64,000 nucleotides of DNA from Pseudomonadota bacterium (GTDB lineage Bacteria; Pseudomonadota; Alphaproteobacteria; Rhizobiales; Beijerinckiaceae): the NCBI GenBank assembly GCA_021813805.1, contig JAKAJL010000017.1:1-64000 (forward strand). Direction: 5' to 3'. Below, in pieces: positions 28,554 through 37,653 of this stretch (position 1 is the stretch's first letter; every line of letters begins with the position of its first letter). The notes under the pieces were generated by a model. The model was not told the DNA's origin, ran no database searches, and saw nothing but the letters and a program-made list of their open reading frames with translations. A program made the position numbers and the translations under genes.

Positions 28554-29939
28554 ATGGCGCGTGACCTGGTAGATCATCAAATCATAGCGTCGCGCGACGA
28601 ACTCGTCGGTTGGCTGGAGGCCGGCTGCAAGCCGGACGGACCGTTCCGGATCGGGACCGAGCACGAGAAGATACCCTTCTACCGCGCTGATTGTTCTCCG
28701 GCGCCTTACGAGGGTCGCCCCGACGTTGGCCGTGAGGGCGTCCATGCCTTGCTCGAAGAGCTCAGTTTAACGTCCGGCTGGGAGCGGATCGAGGATTCGG
28801 GCGCGCTGATCGGACTTTATGATCCCGCCGGCGGCGCCGCCATCTCAATTGAGCCAGGTGGACAGTTTGAATTGTCAGGGGCTCCGGTGGAGGATGTTCA
28901 TCAGACCCGCGCTGAACTGGTCGCCCATTTCGCCGCCCTTGCGCCGATCATTGACAGGCTGGGCGTCGATTTTCTCGATCTTGGCATGAGTCCATTGTGG
29001 CGGCGCGAAGATACGCCGGTGATGCCCAAGCAGCGTTACCGCATTATGGCGCGCTACATGCCCAAGGTCGGACGGCTTGGTCTCGACATGATGTTCCGCA
29101 CTTCGACGGTTCAGACCAATATCGATTTCGCCTCTGAAGCCGACATGGTCGCGAAAATGCGGCTGGCTCTGAGCCTTCAGCCCTTGTTCACCGCGCTCTT
29201 CGCAAATTCGCCATTCACGGACGGCAAGCCCAACGGCTTCCTTTCGATGCGCTCGCACATCTGGACTGAAACCGACCCGGATCGCACTGGCATGCTGCCG
29301 TTCGTCTTCGAGCCGGGTATGGGATTTGATCGCTATGTCGATTATGCGCTCGATGCTCCGATGTATTTCGTCAAGCGCGGCGATCATTATCACGATGTCG
29401 CTGGCGCTTCCTTCCGCGATCTTCTGGTCGGGAGACTTCCGCAATTGCCCGCGGAACGCGCCACGATCTCTGATTGGGCGAACCACTTGTCGACGATTTT
29501 TCCGGAAGTGCGCCTGAAACGCTATATGGAAATGCGGGGCGCCGATGTCGGACCGCGCGAGCATATTCTCGCCTTCGCGGCTTTATGCGCCGGCCTGTTC
29601 TATGATCGCGAGGCGAGCGCCGCCGCCTGGGATTTGGTGAAGGGTTTCGACGCGCACGACCGAGATGCGATGCGAAAAGCCGTTCCACGCGAAGCTCTGG
29701 CGACGAAAGTCCGCGGCCGAAGCCTGCGGGATATCGCGCTCGACATTCTGCCACTGGCCCGCGCCGGACTTGCGCGCCGCAACCGCCTCGACCCTGCGGG
29801 TCAAGACGAAACACAATATCTCGCCGTCTTGGAGGAAATCGCCGAAACCGGTGAAACCTTGGCGCAGAAGCGGCTCGCGCTGTATCATGGCAGGTGGAAT
29901 GAAAGCGTCCTGCCTGCCTTCCGGGAATGCATTTTCTAG
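28554..29939 (+). CDS. gshA: Glutamate--cysteine ligase (plant/alphaproteobacterial type)
   Basis: 461 residues. It joins glutamate and cysteine in the first, rate-limiting step of glutathione synthesis. The sequence is of the GshA group found in plants and Alphaproteobacteria: FRIGTEHEK (about 32-40), ISIEPGGQFELSGAP, FRTSTVQTNIDF, SPFTDGKPNGFLSMRSHIW, and the C-terminal TLAQKRLALYHGRWNES. Residues expected to bind glutamate and Mg2+ (Glu in GTEHE, Glu in IEPGGQFE) are present. gshB is not in the window. It ends four bases into a small convergent gene. A GC-rich hairpin without a T-run lies upstream at 28447-28469, after the antiporter. Confidence 0.95.
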   Translation: MARDLVDHQIIASRDELVGWLEAGCKPDGPFRIGTEHEKIPFYRADCSPAPYEGRPDVGREGVHALLEELSLTSGWERIEDSGALIGLYDPAGGAAISIEPGGQFELSGAPVEDVHQTRAELVAHFAALAPIIDRLGVDFLDLGMSPLWRREDTPVMPKQRYRIMARYMPKVGRLGLDMMFRTSTVQTNIDFASEADMVAKMRLALSLQPLFTALFANSPFTDGKPNGFLSMRSHIWTETDPDRTGMLPFVFEPGMGFDRYVDYALDAPMYFVKRGDHYHDVAGASFRDLLVGRLPQLPAERATISDWANHLSTIFPEVRLKRYMEMRGADVGPREHILAFAALCAGLFYDREASAAAWDLVKGFDAHDRDAMRKAVPREALATKVRGRSLRDIALDILPLARAGLARRNRLDPAGQDETQYLAVLEEIAETGETLAQKRLALYHGRWNESVLPAFRECIF

Positions 29940-30253
29940 TTTGGCTGCATCCCGCGAAAGGCCATGTGCCGCAATCGCAGACGGCCTTCCGGGACCTCAT
30001 TTGGCGCGTGACCGGCGACAATATGGGCATGCGCCGAATTAGCGATGGTCGGTCGCGCGGCAGGAACGCGGGTTTCACCCCCGACGAAGGACGGCGGCAG
30101 CGCGAAGAGTGAATTCAACGGGAAAAAATCTTCCGCCGCCGAACTGGAAATGGGCGTCAGCGCGCCAGCGAGCGTCAAAGCGAACCCTACAAACAGATGG
30201 CGCGCGGTTGCGGACACCCCTGGTGCTCCGGTGATCACGAATCTCTCTGTCAT
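29936..30253 (-). CDS. Small putative exported protein, unknown
   Basis: 105 residues from ATG 30253. A hydrophobic segment at about 18-38 (RHLFVGFALTLAGALTP) followed by SSSAAED resembles a signal peptide with cleavage near SSAA-E. The rest is short, proline-rich and without a recognised domain. The frame is open far upstream to 30646, but that part is antisense to rsmE. The ribosome-binding site is poor and the gene overlaps the gshA stop by four bases, so it may not be real; support is the leader alone. Confidence 0.4.
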   Translation of the reverse strand: MTERFVITGAPGVSATARHLFVGFALTLAGALTPISSSAAEDFFPLNSLFALPPSFVGGETRVPAARPTIANSAHAHIVAGHAPNEVPEGRLRLRHMAFRGMQPN

Positions 30254-30312
30254 AGGCTGTTTTGACCCCAATATGATGGCGAGATCATGTCGTCGTGGCG
30301 CGGACCCCGACG

Positions 30313-31062
30313 TCATACGCGCCAGTCGCCAAGCACCGCCTGAACCAAGGTCAGCGCCGCCACCGCCGCCGTATCTGCGCGCAGCACGCGAGGTCCAAGG
30401 GATATGCGGATGCTTGGCGTGATTCGTGAAAGATAAACGCGTTCGTTGTCGTCGAATCCGCCTTCGGGGCCGATCAGAACCGCAAATTTGGAAAATCCCG
30501 CGCCCGCCTCCCGCAGGCCCTCGATCGGACCAGCAATATCCGCCGCCTCGTCGCAAAAGATCAGCAAGCGGTCGACAGGCCAATTCGCCGTGGCCGTCTC
30601 GAGTTTCTCCTGCTCCACAACTTCGGCCAAGGCAAGCAGTCCGCATTGCTCGGCGGCTTCGACCACATTGGCCCGCATTCGCTCCAGATTGATCCGACTC
30701 GCCTGGCTTCGCCGGGTCAAGACCGGACGCAGGCGTCGCGCGCCCATTTCAACCGCCTTTTGGGCCATGTAATCGAGCCGGGCGTGTTTAAGCGGCGCGA
30801 ACAGATAGTCGAGATCGGGCAAACCTTCTTGCGGCCGGACCTGTGTCTCGATGCGAAGCTGGACGGCTTTCTTGCCTGGATTGGCCAGCGTCGCTCTCCA
30901 TTCGCCGTCGCTGCCGTTGAACACCAACAGTCGCGCGCCTTGGCCTAGCCGCAGGACATTGACGAGATAATTGGCCTGATCGCGCGTGAGTTCGATCATA
31001 GCGCCGGGTGCGAGCGGGGCGGGCGTAAACAGGCGATGGCTGGTGAAATCGAGGCGAGACAT
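30313..31062 (-). CDS. rsmE: 16S rRNA (uracil(1498)-N3)-methyltransferase
   Basis: 249 residues. RsmE methylates U1498 of 16S rRNA in the assembled 30S subunit. It has an N-terminal PUA-like domain (HRLFTPAPLAPG; HYLxxVLRL-type YLVNVLRLGQGA; FNGSDGEW) and a C-terminal SPOUT/trefoil-knot domain with KAVEMGARRLRPV, ERMRANVVEAAEQC, the knot glycine loop LIGPEGGFDDNE, and ISLGPRVLRADTAAV. The ATG at 31062 overlaps the stop of the DsbD-N-like gene (TGATG), so the two are translationally coupled. A longer TTG start at 31065 is not needed. Confidence 0.95.
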   Translation of the reverse strand: MSRLDFTSHRLFTPAPLAPGAMIELTRDQANYLVNVLRLGQGARLLVFNGSDGEWRATLANPGKKAVQLRIETQVRPQEGLPDLDYLFAPLKHARLDYMAQKAVEMGARRLRPVLTRRSQASRINLERMRANVVEAAEQCGLLALAEVVEQEKLETATANWPVDRLLIFCDEAADIAGPIEGLREAGAGFSKFAVLIGPEGGFDDNERVYLSRITPSIRISLGPRVLRADTAAVAALTLVQAVLGDWRV

Positions 31063-31895
31063 CAATTCTTGACAGGCAGGACAAGGTCGAATTCGACAGG
31101 CGAAGGGCCGGCGACGGTCACGCGCAAGGGCGCTTCGGGTCGCATGCGCTTCGTCGGATGTTCGATCATCGACAGGAGGAAAGCGTTTTTCCCGACCGTC
31201 GGCTTGACGTCGAAATAAAAGCCGGCGGGAGGTTCGACGAAAAGGTCGCGCGCCTCGCCATCATTTATCATGACCAGCCATTGCGCCTTGCCATCCGCGG
31301 GCGGGGCCGGAGCGACACTCGCCTCCTTCGCAGCCGCCTCGCCGTCGAGGGGTTTGGGCACGTTCTTCATCGCGTCAGCCAGTAACGCGCTTTCCGGCGA
31401 CTGTGGCTGCGGGTCGAGGACGCTACTCAACTGAGCGTGAACCGGGATGCAGATCTTGTCGCAAGCCGCGTAATCGAGGCTCAGCGCGAGGGTCACCGGC
31501 TTAGCTGCGTCGATGGGCGTGACGCGAATCGGGAACACGACCTCATGCTGGTAGCCAAAGGCGATCGAACCGCCTTCATCAATCCGCGACGGCTGAGGAT
31601 AAATAGTCGCCGCATCGCCAAGATTGTCGGAACCGGCGAAATCGAAAGTCGGAGGTGAACCAGCCTCGCCCGGATCCCTCCAATAGGTCACAGCGGCCCC
31701 GGCGAGGCGAACCTGCACCAGAGCGTAGCGCGCGCCATCGAACAGGCCACCGTCGACGACCCGCGCCTCAGATTTTGGTCCGGCGACCCAGTCGCTCGCG
31801 CGCGCAATCGTGGAAAATGCCACCGCAAGAGCGAGCGTCAACCCGATCGTCCGAAGAATCCGCAACGATGAAGGGGCTTCACATTGCGCGCTCAT
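31062..31895 (-). CDS. Periplasmic DsbD N-terminal-domain-like protein
   Basis: 277 residues. A signal peptide (1-34, cleavage near ARAS) exports the protein. The mature part resembles the DsbD-alpha immunoglobulin-like domain, with TYWRDPGEAGSPPTF and LDYAACDKICIPV; Cys145 and Cys149 form the expected CxxxC-type redox pair. The membrane and thioredoxin-like domains of full DsbD are absent, so this is a stand-alone version. DsbD-alpha passes electrons to periplasmic thiol proteins; the partner here is unknown. The stop overlaps the rsmE start by one base. Its 5' end overlaps the long form of the divergent yqgE frame but not the chosen start. Confidence 0.78.
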   Translation of the reverse strand: MSAQCEAPSSLRILRTIGLTLALAVAFSTIARASDWVAGPKSEARVVDGGLFDGARYALVQVRLAGAAVTYWRDPGEAGSPPTFDFAGSDNLGDAATIYPQPSRIDEGGSIAFGYQHEVVFPIRVTPIDAAKPVTLALSLDYAACDKICIPVHAQLSSVLDPQPQSPESALLADAMKNVPKPLDGEAAAKEASVAPAPPADGKAQWLVMINDGEARDLFVEPPAGFYFDVKPTVGKNAFLLSMIEHPTKRMRPEAPLRVTVAGPSPVEFDLVLPVKN

Positions 31896-31982
31896 CCTTT
31901 AGCATATCTCCTCATACCGCGCGTGGCGCCGGCGACCGGCCTTTCCGCCGAACCAGCCGGGACGCGAAGGAAAGGCGTCAAA

Positions 31983-32579
31983 GTGAATACATCCGGTCCT
32001 GGTCCGTTTCTCGAAGGCAAGTGCCTTGTCGCCATGCCAAGTCTACAGGACGCCCATTTCAACCGTTCGGTGGTCTATGTCTGCGCCCACTCCGAAGAAG
32101 GCGCGATGGGAATCATCGTCAATCATCCCGCACCGGGCGTCAACTTGATCGATCTTCTGCTCCAACTCAAGGTGATCGATTCCTCCGATGCGCCGCGCCT
32201 CGCTGAAAGGGTCGGCGACCAACGTGTTCTTTCCGGCGGTCCGGTGGACGCCAGCCGCGGCTTCGTACTGCATTCCGCGGATTACCGCGCGGATGACGCG
32301 ACCATGAAGATCGATGAGAGCGTTTCTATGACCGCGACGCTGGACGTTCTGCGCGCCATCGCCCAAGGAGACGGTCCGCGCAAGGCGGTCCTGGCGTTGG
32401 GCTACGCCGGCTGGTCTCCCGGACAGCTCGAACAGGAGATTCTCGCCAACAGCTGGATGATCTGCCCGGCGGATTCCATCCTTCTCTTCGACCCGGGGCA
32501 TGAGATGAAATATGAACACGCGCTAGGCGTCATCGGGGTCGATTTGCGCTTTTTGGCCGACGACGCGGGCCACGCCTGA
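31983..32579 (+). CDS. YqgE/AlgH family protein
   Basis: 198 residues, the usual size for this family (DUF179). Family features: LEGKCLVAMPSLQD, NRSVVYVCAHSEEGAMGIIVN, LSGGPVDASRGFVLHS and LGYAGWSPGQLEQEI. The biochemical function is not firmly known; AlgH was named from alginate regulation in Pseudomonas. The start is GTG 31983, with AGGAAAGG six to eight bases upstream; the frame extends to a TTG at 31884, but that region reads antisense to the divergent DsbD-like gene's leader. It ends exactly where the GGDEF-EAL gene ends on the other strand. Confidence 0.9.
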   Translation: MNTSGPGPFLEGKCLVAMPSLQDAHFNRSVVYVCAHSEEGAMGIIVNHPAPGVNLIDLLLQLKVIDSSDAPRLAERVGDQRVLSGGPVDASRGFVLHSADYRADDATMKIDESVSMTATLDVLRAIAQGDGPRKAVLALGYAGWSPGQLEQEILANSWMICPADSILLFDPGHEMKYEHALGVIGVDLRFLADDAGHA

Positions 32580-35459
32580 TCACGTGGCAGGTTCGGCCGC
32601 GGCGCCGACGAGTTTGCGGGCTTCGGCGGCGCTGAGCGGAGGACCGAACGCAAAACCCAACGCATATTCGCAGCCGATCTGGGAGAATTCGATCACATCC
32701 GATTCATTCTCCGCTCCCTCGGTAATCGCCTCCATGCCGAAATCATGAGCGAGTGTGACCAGCGAGCGCAGCATGGCCGCGCGGTTGGTCACGGGGTCCT
32801 GAGGCGCCAGGCCGCGGTCGATCCGGATGATGTCGAGGGGGAAACGTTGCAGATAGGCCAGCGACGAATAGCCGGAGCCGAAGCGCGTGAGAGTCAGGCC
32901 CGCGCCCAGCTCCTTGAGACGGCCGAGTATCTGCGCGGCATATTCAGGATTTTCCATTACCAACGCTTCACTTAAGCCCAGCTTGAGCGATCCGGGCAGA
33001 ATGTTGATACGGCTCAAAACGTTTTTCACGTCGGCGAGCAGGTCGTGGCGCAAGATTTTCCGCGAAGAAATGTCCACGCACGCGAAAAACGGAGGATCGA
33101 CGTCGAGCGCCTTCTGCCAGGCGGCAAGTTCGCGCGCTGCGCGCTGGATGGCGAACAGGCCGATATCGACGATCAAGCCGCTTTCCTCCGCGAGCGGAAA
33201 GAATTCGCTGGCGTCGATCCGCCCAAGTCGCGGATGCTCCCAGCGCAACAACGCTTCGAAGCCGGCGACGGTGCGGTCATCGAGTCTCACGATCGGCTGG
33301 AAAAACAGTTTTATCTCGTCACTGTCGAGCGCCCGGCGCAGTTCCCCTTCCATCGCGCGACGATTGGCGCCTTGCGCCCGCATCGACGGCCGGAACACCT
33401 CAACCCGCCCGCCGCCTTCGCGTTTGGCGAAGCGCATTGCGATCTCGGCGTCCCGGAGCATTTCCTCGCCCTTGGGATGCCATTGCGGGTCGAACAGCGC
33501 GACGCCGATAGATACACCGAGTGGAATTTCACGACTGGCGAACGTAATCGGAATTGAAACTGAACGCCTGATGCGGTCGGCAAGATGAACAATCTGTTCG
33601 GTCGTCGCTTCGGCAGCCAGGATCACCGCGAAAGTGTCGCCGGAAATTCGAGCCAAAGTGTCGCGTGTCTGAAGCAGACGCCCGAGGCGTCGGGCGACGG
33701 TGAGCAGAACCGAATCCCCGGCGGATGCGCCAACGGTCCGAACGATTCGGCTGAAGCTGTCGATGTCCACGCATAGCACGTTGGGCCGATTGTCGGCGTC
33801 GGACTCCGCTTGAAGTAAGGCCGTCTCCAGTCGGTCGTAAAAGATTTCGCGGTTGGGCAGGCCTGTGAGGTTGTCATGGACGGCGTCATGCAAGAGTCGC
33901 TCGAAGGCGTTTTTTTGATCGGTGACGTCGGTCAATGTGCCAACGAGACGCACGACTTCGCCGTCCGGCCCAACCACCGGACGGGCGCGCAGGCGAAACC
34001 AGAAATACTGCCCGTCGCTCGCGTGAAATCTGAAATCCTGCGCGATACGGCCGCGGCGCTGCTGGAGAACGGTGTCGAGACAGGCGCGGTAGCGGTCACG
34101 CTCAAGGGGGTGAAGTAGGCTCAGCCAGGACGAAGCCGGACCTTCGAGATCGCCTCGCCTCACGCCCAGCTGTTCCTCGATCTCGGGGCTGACATAAATG
34201 CGGTCGTTCACAACGTCCCAATCATAAATGATGTCATTGGCGCCCGTGAGCGCGAGCGCCTTGCGCTCGACATCGCTGATCGCGCCATGCCCGCCGCCGC
34301 CGGCAAAGGCGCTCTGCATGACGGTGAAGCCGATCAGCATGACAATGAGGACGAGCCCGCCAAGCAGCGCCGGCGCTGCGAGGTCGTTGGCGATCGAGCC
34401 ATTGACGATGAAGCCCGCCGCCACGACCCAAACCACCAGCAGCAGCCAGGTCGGGATCAGCATGACCGCCCTCTCGACGCCATGTGTCGCGAGGTAGATG
34501 ACGAGCACAAAACCGACCCCAGCGGTGGAGGCCAAGGAGATGCGGGCGATGCCCGCGGCGACCGGAGCATTGTAAACGGCCAGGCCGACCAGAGCTGTCA
34601 GAAAGGCTAGCCACACCCCCGCGACATGGGAGGCGCGAACATGCCAACGGCCGAGGTTGAGATAGGCGAACAGAAAGACGACCATCGTCGCGGCGAGGAC
34701 GGTTTCGGCTCCGGCGCGCCAGATGCGGTCAGCTTCGACCTGGGTGCCGAAAACCTTGGACCAGAAGCCGAAATCGATCGAAACATAGGCGAGGACCGCC
34801 CAGGCCAAGGCCGCCGCCGCCGGGAAAATCACCGCGCCTTTAACCACGAACACAACCGTCAGGAACAGGGCCAGCAGGCCCGCTATGCCAATGACAATTC
34901 CTTTGTAGAGCGTCAGTTCTGTAGTCTTGTCCTTGTAAGCGTCCGACTCCCAGAGATAAAGCTGGGGAAGTCTGGGCGTCTTCAATTCCGCGACATAGGT
35001 AACGGTCGCGCCGGGGTCGAGGGTGACGCGGAAAACGTCCGCGTCATCCACATCCTCTTTCTCCGGCGGGATGCCCTGGCTTGCAGTGATTTCAGTAATC
35101 CGCTCCGAGCCGAGATCAGGCCAGATCACGCCTGACCCGGCCATGCGGAAATGCGGAGCGACAATCAGTCGCTCCATCTGTTCGTCGGTGTCATTGGTCA
35201 GAGCGAACACGATCCAGGACGGATGCGCGCCGGCGTTGCGCGCGTGAATTTCAATGCGGCGGACGATGCCGTCGGGCCCAGGAGCAGTCGAAACCTGGAT
35301 TCGGTCGCCCTGGTTGGAATATTTCTCGACCCAACGGGTGAGGTCGATTGCCTGAGCGTCCGGCGGCACGCGCGCCGCTTCTACCGCGCTCGCGGGACGA
35401 AACCCGAAAAGCGTGAAAAGGAGCGGCAGCAGCAGGAGGATTGGACGGAACAGGCGCAC
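32580..35459 (-). CDS. Membrane PAS-GGDEF-EAL protein with degenerate catalytic motifs
   Basis: 959 residues. A signal peptide (1-25) and a ~150-residue extracytoplasmic region resembling 7TMR-DISM extracellular domains are followed by about seven transmembrane helices (about 185-390). A PAS domain (about 405-520, ending VRLVGTLTDVTDQK), a GGDEF domain (about 530-700) and an EAL domain (about 715-950) follow. The GGDEF signature is SGDTF (606-610), unlikely to make c-di-GMP. The EAL signature is intact as E735-A-L-L-R-W, but the DDFGxGYSSL motif reads TRFGSGYSSL (Thr858-Arg859), removing two metal/catalytic aspartates, and KID reads RID. A sensing or binding role for c-di-GMP is therefore more likely than turnover; this is inference from residues. 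The gene is monocistronic. Confidence 0.88.
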   Translation of the reverse strand: MRLFRPILLLLPLLFTLFGFRPASAVEAARVPPDAQAIDLTRWVEKYSNQGDRIQVSTAPGPDGIVRRIEIHARNAGAHPSWIVFALTNDTDEQMERLIVAPHFRMAGSGVIWPDLGSERITEITASQGIPPEKEDVDDADVFRVTLDPGATVTYVAELKTPRLPQLYLWESDAYKDKTTELTLYKGIVIGIAGLLALFLTVVFVVKGAVIFPAAAALAWAVLAYVSIDFGFWSKVFGTQVEADRIWRAGAETVLAATMVVFLFAYLNLGRWHVRASHVAGVWLAFLTALVGLAVYNAPVAAGIARISLASTAGVGFVLVIYLATHGVERAVMLIPTWLLLVVWVVAAGFIVNGSIANDLAAPALLGGLVLIVMLIGFTVMQSAFAGGGGHGAISDVERKALALTGANDIIYDWDVVNDRIYVSPEIEEQLGVRRGDLEGPASSWLSLLHPLERDRYRACLDTVLQQRRGRIAQDFRFHASDGQYFWFRLRARPVVGPDGEVVRLVGTLTDVTDQKNAFERLLHDAVHDNLTGLPNREIFYDRLETALLQAESDADNRPNVLCVDIDSFSRIVRTVGASAGDSVLLTVARRLGRLLQTRDTLARISGDTFAVILAAEATTEQIVHLADRIRRSVSIPITFASREIPLGVSIGVALFDPQWHPKGEEMLRDAEIAMRFAKREGGGRVEVFRPSMRAQGANRRAMEGELRRALDSDEIKLFFQPIVRLDDRTVAGFEALLRWEHPRLGRIDASEFFPLAEESGLIVDIGLFAIQRAARELAAWQKALDVDPPFFACVDISSRKILRHDLLADVKNVLSRINILPGSLKLGLSEALVMENPEYAAQILGRLKELGAGLTLTRFGSGYSSLAYLQRFPLDIIRIDRGLAPQDPVTNRAAMLRSLVTLAHDFGMEAITEGAENESDVIEFSQIGCEYALGFAFGPPLSAAEARKLVGAAAEPAT

Positions 35460-35697
35460 GCGACCTTTGGCGAGATCTTGTTTGAGCGGCTTAACGAGGC
35501 CGTCAGGGGTTTTCGCAAATCTCGCCGCGATTGCCTAGCCCGGAAATCGCTGGGGGGCGAGGCTTTCCGCGTGCCCCAGACAGGTGTCGAATCTATGGCC
35601 GTATTTTGACCCTCGTCCCGGCGTAGGCGAGACAGTCGCGGTGTTGGCTGCCGGGCGCTTTGGAATGAACTTGCGGCTCGTATGACGATGCGGGGAT

Positions 35698-36318
35698 TTA
35701 GATTCGCGCCGCTGCGTCTTCGGCTTTGTTTTCTCTTAGGAAATCGCGTTCCAGCATGGCGAAAAGGAAATGATCCTGCCACGCTCCGTCGATCAGGAGA
35801 TAGGCGCGGGCGAAGCCCTCGCGTTGGAAGCCGAGGCGTTCCAGCAGGCGGCGCGAACGCTCGTTGTCGGGGGCGCATGCGGCCTCGACGCGATGCAGGC
35901 CCATTTCGAGGAAGGCATGACGCAGCAAGGCGCGGGCCGCCTTGGTCATAAAGCCCTTTCCAGCATATTTTTCGCCCATCCAATAGCCAAGCGTCCCGCA
36001 TTGAGCGACGCCGCGCCGCATATTTCCGAGCGTGAGTCCGCCCAGCAACGTGTCGTCGGCCGTACGGAAAATCAGGTAGGCATAGGCTTCGTCTTCGGCC
36101 CGCTCGCGGTCCTGACGCTGGACACGGCGGTGAAAGGCGCTCCTAGTGAGGTCGTCGAGCGGCCAGGTTGGCTCCCAAGGCGTCAAAAAGGCGCGGCTTT
36201 CGCCACGCAACATTCGCCATGCGTCGAAATCCCCCATCGATGCCGGCCGCAGATATAGGCCTTCGCCGTCGATGCGGTCGGACGATGTCTTCTTTCTCGA
36301 AAATACAAAAAGATTCAT
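35698..36318 (-). CDS. GNAT family N-acetyltransferase, RimJ-like
   Basis: 206 residues. The sequence is of the RimJ/RimL acetyltransferase_3 type: LYLRPASMGDFDAWRMLR near the start, LGGLTLGNMRRG, LGYWMGEKYAGKGFMTKA (acetyl-CoA pyrophosphate loop), LHRVEAACAPDNERSRRLLERLGF (the conserved RxxN...S..LLEK.GF block) and a C-terminal DHFLFAMLERDF. RimJ acetylates the N-terminus of ribosomal protein S5, but many homologues have other targets. It lies 239 bases beyond the GGDEF-EAL gene and just downstream of the M16 peptidase region, transcribed leftward as well. The start at ATG 36318 is the only convincing one. Confidence 0.9.
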   Translation of the reverse strand: MNLFVFSRKKTSSDRIDGEGLYLRPASMGDFDAWRMLRGESRAFLTPWEPTWPLDDLTRSAFHRRVQRQDRERAEDEAYAYLIFRTADDTLLGGLTLGNMRRGVAQCGTLGYWMGEKYAGKGFMTKAARALLRHAFLEMGLHRVEAACAPDNERSRRLLERLGFQREGFARAYLLIDGAWQDHFLFAMLERDFLRENKAEDAAARI

Positions 36319-36390
36319 GGTGGATTCACAGCCGCCAGCGGAACTCGCGCTTGATTAGCACGAACGCCGACGACTTTCGACCACTCCAGA

Positions 36391-37653
36391 TCACACGGCG
36401 GCGAGCTGGGCTGCGACCTCCGCCGCGCCCGGCGCCTTGCGGGCGCCGCCCAGGATCGCGACGGTCGGGGGCGAGCGCAACATCGCGGCCCCAGCGGCGC
36501 GCACCTCTTCGAGGCTGAGGGCGTCGATTCGCCCTATCATCTCCTCACGAGTCAGAACCCGCCCGAAAATCATGGTTTGGCGAGCGATCTGTTCAGCCCG
36601 CGCCGGCGAGCTTTCGAGCGCCGTCAACAGACCGACCTTCGCCTGGGCCTTGGCGCGAACGAGATCGGCTTCCGTCAAGCCATGGGCGCCGTTGGCCAGA
36701 CAGGCGAGCGCAACATCAACGAGTTCGCGGGTTTGGCGCGCGGAAGTCGCCGCCTCAAAGCCGAACAGGCCAGTGTCCAGGAACGGCCAGTGGAAGGAGG
36801 ATATGGAATAGGCGAGGCCGCGTTTTTCGCGCACCTCTTGAAACAATGGCGAAGCCATGCCGCCGCCTATCGCATTGGCGAAAAGATGGGCGGCGTAATT
36901 TTGCGGATCGGCGTAGGCGCGCCCCTCGAAGCCGATCACGACCTGGGTTTGTTCGAGCTTCTTGGCGACCAAAGCCTCGCCGCCGACATAGGTCGCGGGC
37001 GCCATGGCGGCCTGTCCCGCCAAGGGAAGGCAAGCGAACAGGCGCTCGGCGTCATCCAGAACCTGCGCGTGATCGACGGCGCCGGCGGCGCCGACCACCA
37101 GCGCGCGCGCGCCATAATGGCGGGACAAATAGGCTTGCAGGGCGTCGCGGTCGAATCCGGCCACGATGTCCGGCGTTCCGAGAATCGCGCGGCCGATCGG
37201 CTGGCCTGGGAAGGCGGCGGCGTTGAACAGGTCCATGACCAGGTCGTCGGGCGTATCCTGCAGGGCGGCGATCTCCTGCAAGATCACGTCCTTCTCGCGT
37301 TCCAACTCTGCCGCGTCAAAGAGGCTTTGGGTCAGAATGTCGGCAAGAACGTCGAGCGCAAGGCCGCAATCCTCCCGCAACACCCGCGCGTAAAAGGCAG
37401 TGCTTTCGACTCCGGTTGCGGCGTTGAGATCGCCGCCGGCGCTCTCGATCGCCTCGGCGATGGCGCGGGCGTCACGACGCCGCGTGCCTTTGAAGGCCAT
37501 ATGTTCAAGGAGATGCGACAGGCCCTGTTCTTCCTCGCGCTCGTTGCGCGAGCCGGCCGCGACGAAAACGCCCAGCGAGGCGGTTTCAATCCCGGGCATG
37601 GCGTCGGTGACGACGCGCAGGCCGGAGGCGAGTTCGCTCGATTCAACCGCCAT
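36391..37653 (-). CDS. M16 family zinc metallopeptidase (processing-peptidase beta-like)
   Basis: 420 residues. The inverted zinc motif HxxEH is HLLEH at 47-51, in the conserved context EEEQGLSHLLEHMAFKGT; the third ligand is the Glu in GVESTAFYARV-like region about 75 residues later. The C-terminal half has the substrate-binding REKRGLAYSISSF. The family includes mitochondrial processing peptidase beta and bacterial homologues that degrade peptides; whether it acts in the cytoplasm or periplasm cannot be told, and no leader is visible. The frame is open to 38031, antisense to nothing but overlapping thrC; ATG 37653 overlaps thrC by 11 bases. The thrC-M16 pairing is common in this order. Confidence 0.93.
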   Translation of the reverse strand: MAVESSELASGLRVVTDAMPGIETASLGVFVAAGSRNEREEEQGLSHLLEHMAFKGTRRRDARAIAEAIESAGGDLNAATGVESTAFYARVLREDCGLALDVLADILTQSLFDAAELEREKDVILQEIAALQDTPDDLVMDLFNAAAFPGQPIGRAILGTPDIVAGFDRDALQAYLSRHYGARALVVGAAGAVDHAQVLDDAERLFACLPLAGQAAMAPATYVGGEALVAKKLEQTQVVIGFEGRAYADPQNYAAHLFANAIGGGMASPLFQEVREKRGLAYSISSFHWPFLDTGLFGFEAATSARQTRELVDVALACLANGAHGLTEADLVRAKAQAKVGLLTALESSPARAEQIARQTMIFGRVLTREEMIGRIDALSLEEVRAAGAAMLRSPPTVAILGGARKAPGAAEVAAQLAAV

